Source: Microcaldota archaeon (GTDB lineage Archaea; Aenigmatarchaeota; Aenigmatarchaeia; QMZP01; QMZT01). From it: DNA of 5,948 bases. This document shows positions 1 to 3,380 of the stretch, one piece after another. The translations under genes and the position numbers were made by a program. Location of the stretch: the NCBI GenBank assembly GCA_013151465.1, contig JAADIF010000034.1, positions 12,505 through 18,452 on the forward strand, written 5' to 3'. The number at the start of each line of letters is the position of its first letter. Position 1 is the first letter of the stretch. The notes beneath the pieces are model-generated. The model ran no database searches. It saw only the letters and a program-made list of their open reading frames with translations, and was not told where the DNA came from.

Positions 1-2
1 TT

Positions 3-344
3 GCACTCATAAAAGATGCAATGGGCGGTGAAAAAACCGAATTTCGTTTGGTTTCTTTGGAGGATGTGTATATGGACGGCACATATAAAACAAAGCCCCA
101 CTGGCTGCCGATGAAAATCGCGTATGAAAGGACGGAGCACAAAGCGGGCCCGACCCTTTATGTCGGGGACACTGAAAACGATATGGAATTTGCAAGGTCG
201 GTCAACAAACATTATAAACAAAATATATGCAAATCTTGTTTTGTTGAAAACACATATCCGAGGAGTGTTCTTGGCGAAGGGGCAGATTTCTATTTCAAGA
301 ACATGCAAGAATTGTATCGATCTCTAAAGGTTAATTTTTACTGA
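3..344 (+). CDS. HAD-superfamily hydrolase, C-terminal part (5' end outside window)
   Basis: About 113 codons are present, and the frame is open to the left edge, so the ATG at 21 is probably internal and the N-terminal Asp motif lies outside the window. The visible part has the end of a HAD Rossmann fold. A lysine in 'YKTKPHW' (about nt 87-107) could be the motif III Lys. The segment 'LYVGDTENDMEFA' carries the acidic motif IV GDxxND (nt 165-182), whose Asp residues bind Mg2+ in HAD phosphatases. A final 'GADFYFKNMQELY' resembles the usual HAD C-terminus, where the inactive-domain strand precedes the last helix. HAD enzymes of this type hydrolyse small phosphate esters by an aspartyl-phosphate intermediate in the cytosol. 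The substrate cannot be told without the cap domain. The gene is convergent with the operon to its right, and only 39 nt separate the stop codons. The family call is firm; the substrate is unknown. Confidence 0.75.
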   Translation, partial: ALIKDAMGGEKTEFRLVSLEDVYMDGTYKTKPHWLPMKIAYERTEHKAGPTLYVGDTENDMEFARSVNKHYKQNICKSCFVENTYPRSVLGEGADFYFKNMQELYRSLKVNFY

Positions 345-383
345 TATTATTATTGTAATCGATTGTGTGTATTGCATGTTATC

Positions 384-713
384 CTAAACTAATCCAAAAA
401 AATTGATGACCCATAAAACCACAATTACAGCCGAGCCCCAACCAAAAAAGCTTATCCACGGCGGTTTGTCTTTGTTGTAGTACTCCCAACATTCCAGCTG
501 TGTTCCCACTGTTTCTATTATAAGTCCGGCTGCGCCCGCTACCAAGTAAATCGTGACGTAATATGTGGTTTTTAGGAAAATTAATGAATAGAGAACAAGG
601 GCAATCCCCGTTCCGTTGAGTATTATGCTGAAAATTATAAAATGAGTGCGCGCTTTTTTTCTTTTAACGAATATGTGCTCTAACAATTTCATAATAGTTA
701 TTTTGCGTTTCAT
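384..713 (-). CDS. Small three-helix integral membrane protein, unknown function
   Basis: This 109-residue protein has a basic N-terminus (about residues 1-23, rich in Lys/Arg) followed by three hydrophobic segments at roughly 24-47, 50-72 and 85-108. Between segments 2 and 3 there is a striking polar/aromatic stretch, 'ETVGTQLECWEYYNKDKPPW', with E67, G70, W76, the Tyr pair 78-79, P84-P85 and W86, then W92. Charged and aromatic residues at a membrane boundary look conserved-type rather than random, but I do not recognise the family. Its ATG overlaps the TGA of the upstream transporter in an ATGA arrangement (713-710), so it is probably translationally coupled and last in the rbkR operon. No strong Shine-Dalgarno sequence precedes it, which fits coupling. 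A role as an accessory to the transporter or an independent membrane enzyme are both possible; nothing in the sequence decides. Confidence 0.8.
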   Translation of the reverse strand: MKRKITIMKLLEHIFVKRKKARTHFIIFSIILNGTGIALVLYSLIFLKTTYYVTIYLVAGAAGLIIETVGTQLECWEYYNKDKPPWISFFGWGSAVIVVLWVINFFGLV

Positions 714-1654
714 TCATAAAAAATATTCTCTTCATCTTCGTGTATGTTCTTTCTTGTTATCATCAGCATTGATATTATGATAATGAGAGCGCCAAGCATC
801 TGGCCTGCAGTCATCACACTTCCATGCAGAACATAGTCTAGCGCAACTGCGGTTATCGGGAATGCAAGCTCATATATTGTTGCATTTGATGCCATCACAC
901 GCTTCAGCCCGTAATAATAGATAAATATTGCAGTTCCTCCTGTCGTGAGGGCTATAATCACAAGTGTCGTTATATCACCGGCATCAACAGATGTGATGCC
1001 CGCGATGCTTCCCGTCAGAATTATTATTGCAAACATTATAAGTGATGTCAGGCCGAAGCGAACGTATGTCGCTGTCCTGAAACTTGCAATATTTACGACT
1101 TTCTTACCTACGGCAGTGCACGATCCCCATGAAAATGCCGCAAGAAGTGAAAGGCCTGCCGCAAGCGGCAACATGTTTCCAACAAACACAGGCTGCTTAA
1201 ATCCGAATGTTATGAGATAACTGCCCACAATTGCAAGAAATGCCCAGCCGTAGAATTGCTTACTGGGGCGCTCCTTTAGAAGGATGGCAGCGATAAATAT
1301 TGCAAACAGCGGCTGGAGCTTCTGCAGTATGAGAATAACTGACAAATTGTGGAAATTTACAAGGAAGAGTGCCTGCGTTATTGCCATGGTTCCTATAGCG
1401 CCGCCAAAGAGTGCTATCCAGAAAAAATATGCCCAATCAAGTCGTTTTATCTTTCTTATAACGTCAATTTCCCGAAAAAGGAATGCCGTCATCAAAAGAA
1501 ATGCTATGAAATGCTCCAGGAAAACGACAATAGTTACATCAAGATGATAAAGAGACGGCCTTAGGATGATACCGTCAACCCCCCAGAGGAATGCAGCGAA
1601 TGAAACGGCAATCGCCCCTATCAGGGAACCTGTTCTTTTTTCAGATACCTTCAT
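710..1654 (-). CDS. EamA/DMT-family transporter, candidate flavin transporter by context
   Basis: This 314-residue polytopic membrane protein has about ten hydrophobic segments in two repeats, the size and plan of the drug/metabolite transporter superfamily. The first EamA repeat opens with 'AFLWGVDGIIL' (about 21-31) and ends in 'LQKLQPLFAIFIAAILLKERPS' split over helices 4-5 (about 110-131). The second has the matching 'YELAFPITAVALDYVLHG' near 261-278. The C-terminus is a short charged cytoplasmic tail. The ATG lies inside the last codons of rbkR (14-nt overlap) and has a good ribosome binding site, so the two are one transcript. EamA proteins carry very different substrates. The bacterial riboflavin transporter RibN is an EamA member, and RbkR-type regulators are known to control flavin genes, so a riboflavin or flavin-precursor substrate is a reasonable inference. 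Amino-acid or nucleotide-sugar transport remains possible. Confidence 0.88.
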   Translation of the reverse strand: MKVSEKRTGSLIGAIAVSFAAFLWGVDGIILRPSLYHLDVTIVVFLEHFIAFLLMTAFLFREIDVIRKIKRLDWAYFFWIALFGGAIGTMAITQALFLVNFHNLSVILILQKLQPLFAIFIAAILLKERPSKQFYGWAFLAIVGSYLITFGFKQPVFVGNMLPLAAGLSLLAAFSWGSCTAVGKKVVNIASFRTATYVRFGLTSLIMFAIIILTGSIAGITSVDAGDITTLVIIALTTGGTAIFIYYYGLKRVMASNATIYELAFPITAVALDYVLHGSVMTAGQMLGALIIIISMLMITRKNIHEDEENIFYE

Positions 1655-2309
1655 TTATTTCAACCTCTGCTTTCACTTCGTCACCATCGCTAATGCTTAG
1701 CTTTCGCCTGAGGCAGAAAGGCGATATTATCTCCATTATGTTGAAAGGGTGATGACTTCTGTCAGGAATCACGACTGCGCACTTCACTCCATCAATTGTT
1801 GCAGGAAAGCATTTCAGGGAGCCCAGTACCCTTCTGCCCTGAACGAATCCGGGAATCGTTATCCCCCTTGCAGCACGTATCTTTTCTTTCTGCCTTATCG
1901 ATGTCATATCCGTGAGTTTTATGTTAAGTGTTCCAGGGTATGGCCGAAATCCCAGTTTTCTTTTCACCTCACGGGCATACCCTGCTATGCTCATATAATA
2001 TTTGCCATCGCCAATGCCTGTAACAACAATACCTTTCAGCGTTACCTTCCCTTTCCTGTTGAGCGCATATTCTATCTCGCTCTTTATGTTTCTCAGATGC
2101 CTTTCTCCTTCAGGTGTTATCTGGATAAGATACCCTTTGATTCCGCTTTTGCGAAATATCAGACCGCCCTTCTCCATTTTTATGAGCCATCTGCTGACAT
2201 TCTGCTGTGATTCTCCCAAATCATTTCCGATTTTTGATGTCGTGAGAGGTATGCTTGTTGCAAAAGCCCCTTTTTTTCCGAGATAAATCAGGATGTCCAG
2301 CTCATTCAT
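1641..2309 (-). CDS. rbkR: Bifunctional winged-helix regulator / CTP-dependent riboflavin kinase
   Basis: This 222-residue protein has two domains. Residues 1-80 form a MarR-like winged helix: 'SKIGNDLGESQQNVSRWLIKME' (25-46) is the helix-turn-helix and 'GGLIFRKSG..GYLIQITPEG' (48-68) the wing. Residues 87-222 match archaeal RibK, which phosphorylates riboflavin to FMN with CTP rather than ATP. The Gly-rich 'GIGDGKYYMS' lies at 98-107, 'GFRPYPGTLNIKL' at 120-132, 'RSHHPFNIMEIISP' at 184-197, and the C-terminal 'LRRKLSISDGDEV' at 200-212. The kinase-only Methanocaldococcus enzyme is about 130 residues; the fused form is known in other archaea as RbkR, which represses or activates riboflavin synthesis and transport genes. 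There is no Shine-Dalgarno sequence before the ATG and a TATA-like element lies about 24 nt upstream, so the mRNA may be leaderless. It is first in the operon with the transporter and small membrane protein. Kinase assignment is firm; regulatory targets are inferred. Confidence 0.95.
   Translation of the reverse strand: MNELDILIYLGKKGAFATSIPLTTSKIGNDLGESQQNVSRWLIKMEKGGLIFRKSGIKGYLIQITPEGERHLRNIKSEIEYALNRKGKVTLKGIVVTGIGDGKYYMSIAGYAREVKRKLGFRPYPGTLNIKLTDMTSIRQKEKIRAARGITIPGFVQGRRVLGSLKCFPATIDGVKCAVVIPDRSHHPFNIMEIISPFCLRRKLSISDGDEVKAEVEINEGI
1663..1667 (-). promoter_or_regulatory. Ribosome binding site of the EamA transporter gene
   Basis: GAGGT on the minus strand sits 8 nt before the transporter ATG at 1654 and inside the end of rbkR. 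It matches the archaeal anti-Shine-Dalgarno and supports this start. Its presence inside the operon, and absence before rbkR and minD, fits the usual archaeal contrast between internal cistrons and leaderless first cistrons. Confidence 0.65.
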
Positions 2310-2324
2310 CGTTAGAAATTATCT

Positions 2325-2340
2325 TACATAAATTTAAGTA
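2325..2340 (-). promoter_or_regulatory. Palindromic operator overlapping the rbkR TATA region
   Basis: The top strand reads TACATAAATTTAAGTA. Its reverse complement differs at only one symmetric pair (positions 4 and 13), so 14 of 16 bases are symmetric. It begins 15 nt before the rbkR ATG, centred about 23-24 nt upstream. The AT-rich middle (TTAAATTTA on the minus strand) is also the best-placed TATA-like element for a leaderless transcript. A dimeric winged-helix protein bound here would block TBP, which suggests autorepression by RbkR. The palindrome is seen directly; its binding by RbkR is inferred. Confidence 0.5.
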
Positions 2341-2362
2341 TTTCACCAATTTTTTTGTAAAG

Positions 2363-2397
2363 ATGAAAAAATAGATTTTTATAAGAAAAGAAGAAGA
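2363..2397 (-). terminator. T/pyrimidine-rich terminator region after minD
   Basis: Downstream of the minD stop, the minus strand runs CTTCTTCTTTTCTTAT and then CTATTTTTTC, with no strong hairpin. Archaeal RNA polymerase terminates at such T-rich stretches. It would separate minD from the rbkR operon. A TATA-like TTATAAAAAT within it (2384-2375) might instead be a second rbkR promoter giving a leader of about 45 nt. Confidence 0.4.
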
Positions 2398-2407
2398 TTT
2401 GAAACGT

Positions 2408-3166
2408 TCATTTAAGCCAGCCGAAAAGTGTATGGGTTAAAGAGCGCCGCGGGGTGTATTCCTCGCCTATGAGCTGTGCTGCTATCGCCCTGAAATGCTG
2501 GGCAGCAAGCGATTTGGGGGAGTGGACAACCACAGGAGTTTTTGCCGCAATTGATTTGTGGACGGCTTTATCCTCCGGAACCTTTCCGATAACAGGGATG
2601 CCGAGAAAATCTTCCACCTCTTCGGATGCCATCTCTGAAGGATGGTTCATTATCCTGTTAAGCACAACACCTATCGGGGTTGTTTCATGTTTTGTTGCAA
2701 GCGTGTTAAGTTTGAGAGCGTCAGTTACTGCCGGAAGGTTTGGATTTGTAACGGTGAGCACTTCATCTGCCGCTCTAAGGAACTGGACCGTTTCCTTTCC
2801 AAGCCCTGCCGCCGTATCTATAAGAACAAAATCAGCTATCCCCGAAAGTTTGTATAACATTGACTCGACCGCCTTGTTGCGGGACCGCTTTACCTCCCTT
2901 ATTGATATGTCAGCAGGAATTATCCTGAAGCCATGCTCATGATAGAGCAACGCATCATTGACATCGGCGACGCCTTCGAGTATGTCATGAATCGTCACCG
3001 GATAAAGAGAAACACCCAGATGCAACCCGAGATTTGATGTTGTAAGGTTGCCGTCAACAGCTATAACATTCTGCCCGTATCTTGCAAGCGCAGCAGAAAG
3101 GTTTGAAACAAGCGTTGTCTTTCCGACTCCGCCCTTGCCAGAAGCAACAGCAATTATTCTGCCCAT
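2408..3166 (-). CDS. minD: MinD/ParA-family P-loop ATPase
   Basis: This 252-residue protein is a complete deviant-Walker ATPase. The signature lysine motif 'GKGGVGKTT' is at 10-18 with K11 and K16. Switch I 'VDGNLTTSNLG' is at 37-47 with D38. 'VLIDTAAGLG' at 114-123 is the Walker B/switch II segment (MinD family pattern D-[ST]-x-A-G), and 'VVLNRI' at 167-172 is the nucleotide base-contact region. The C-terminus 'RRSLTHTLFGWLK' (240-252) has basic and hydrophobic residues spaced like the amphipathic membrane-targeting helix of bacterial MinD. The family forms ATP-dependent dimers, often on membranes, that position cellular machinery. In haloarchaea a MinD homologue places archaella and chemosensory arrays rather than setting the division site, and no MinC or MinE partner is visible here. 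It appears monocistronic between the tRNA gene and a T-rich terminator. MinD rather than Mrp or ParA is favoured by length and C-terminus. Confidence 0.92.
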   Translation of the reverse strand: MGRIIAVASGKGGVGKTTLVSNLSAALARYGQNVIAVDGNLTTSNLGLHLGVSLYPVTIHDILEGVADVNDALLYHEHGFRIIPADISIREVKRSRNKAVESMLYKLSGIADFVLIDTAAGLGKETVQFLRAADEVLTVTNPNLPAVTDALKLNTLATKHETTPIGVVLNRIMNHPSEMASEEVEDFLGIPVIGKVPEDKAVHKSIAAKTPVVVHSPKSLAAQHFRAIAAQLIGEEYTPRRSLTHTLFGWLK

Positions 3167-3189
3167 GGATATAATTTGTGCCTGAATCG

Positions 3190-3196
3190 TTATAAA
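3190..3196 (-). promoter_or_regulatory. TATA box of minD
   Basis: TTTATAA on the minus strand is centred 27 nt upstream of the minD ATG, the usual archaeal TATA-to-start distance. With no Shine-Dalgarno sequence before the ATG, this indicates a leaderless minD mRNA. The box lies only 9 nt past the 3' end of the tRNA gene. Confidence 0.65.
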
Positions 3197-3218
3197 TGTT
3201 AAAACGGACCCGGAGGGA

Positions 3219-3289
3219 TGTGCGAGGGAAAGATTCCTTCGGAATCATTGAAACCTTTTCAATACCATATGGTTATGGATCTTTTCCCT
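3219..3289 (-). other. Noncanonical tRNA intron 2 (71 nt, T-loop, position 59/60)
   Basis: Removing this segment restores TTCGAAT between the T-stem strands. It fits a bulge-helix-bulge: T-stem as outer helix, central TTCG (3295-3292) with CGCA (3224-3221; three pairs and one T-C mismatch), 5' bulge AA^A, 3' bulge CA^T, inner helix GGGAAA/TTTCCC (3288-3283 with 3231-3226). The interior holds two perfect, directly adjacent hairpins: a 7-bp stem at 3263-3247 and a 6-bp stem at 3246-3232, each with a 3-nt loop, plus a 10-bp palindrome ACCATATGGT at 3273-3264. The ends could shift by one base. Confidence 0.78.
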
Positions 3290-3329
3290 TTCGAACCCCC
3301 GACCCCTTGCTTAGGAGGCAAGTGCTCTA

Positions 3330-3369
3330 TTGCTGACCCTTCGCAAAGGCGCACCTTGCACGTAGGGTT
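3330..3369 (-). other. Noncanonical tRNA intron 1 (40 nt, D-loop, after A20)
   Basis: Removing this segment restores the D-loop GTTTGGATAGAGC. The ends fit a relaxed bulge-helix-bulge. The 5' bulge is GA^A and the 3' bulge AA^T. The central helix is exon TTTG (3375-3372) with intron CAGC (3335-3332), giving one G-C, one T-A, one T-G and one T-C mismatch. The inner helix ACCCT/AGGGT (3368-3364 with 3340-3336) follows at once. Inside, GCAAGG pairs with CCTTTGC, with one bulged T, around a TGCG loop. A one-base shift of both cuts would give the same mature tRNA. Confidence 0.78.
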
Positions 3370-3380
3370 TCCAAACTGAG

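Noticed and set aside
357..364. AATCGATT palindrome between the convergent genes
   Set aside because: Eight bases is too short to distinguish from chance in AT-rich DNA, with no matching copy or T-run to make it a terminator or operator.
1749..2210. 153-codon plus-strand open frame
   Set aside because: It is antisense to the well-supported rbkR kinase and helix-turn-helix domains.
2375..2384. TTATAAAAAT on the minus strand as the main rbkR promoter
   Set aside because: Possible, but it lies in the T-rich minD terminator and would give a leader without a Shine-Dalgarno sequence; the closer TATA-like element fits a leaderless start better.
2454..2942. 162-codon plus-strand open frame
   Set aside because: It lies wholly antisense to minD, which has full family motifs; its translation shows no coding character of its own.
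3054..3248. 64-codon minus-strand frame spanning the minD start and part of the tRNA intron
   Set aside because: It runs through the tRNA 3' exon and the minD promoter and overlaps the minD reading frame; no recognisable protein.
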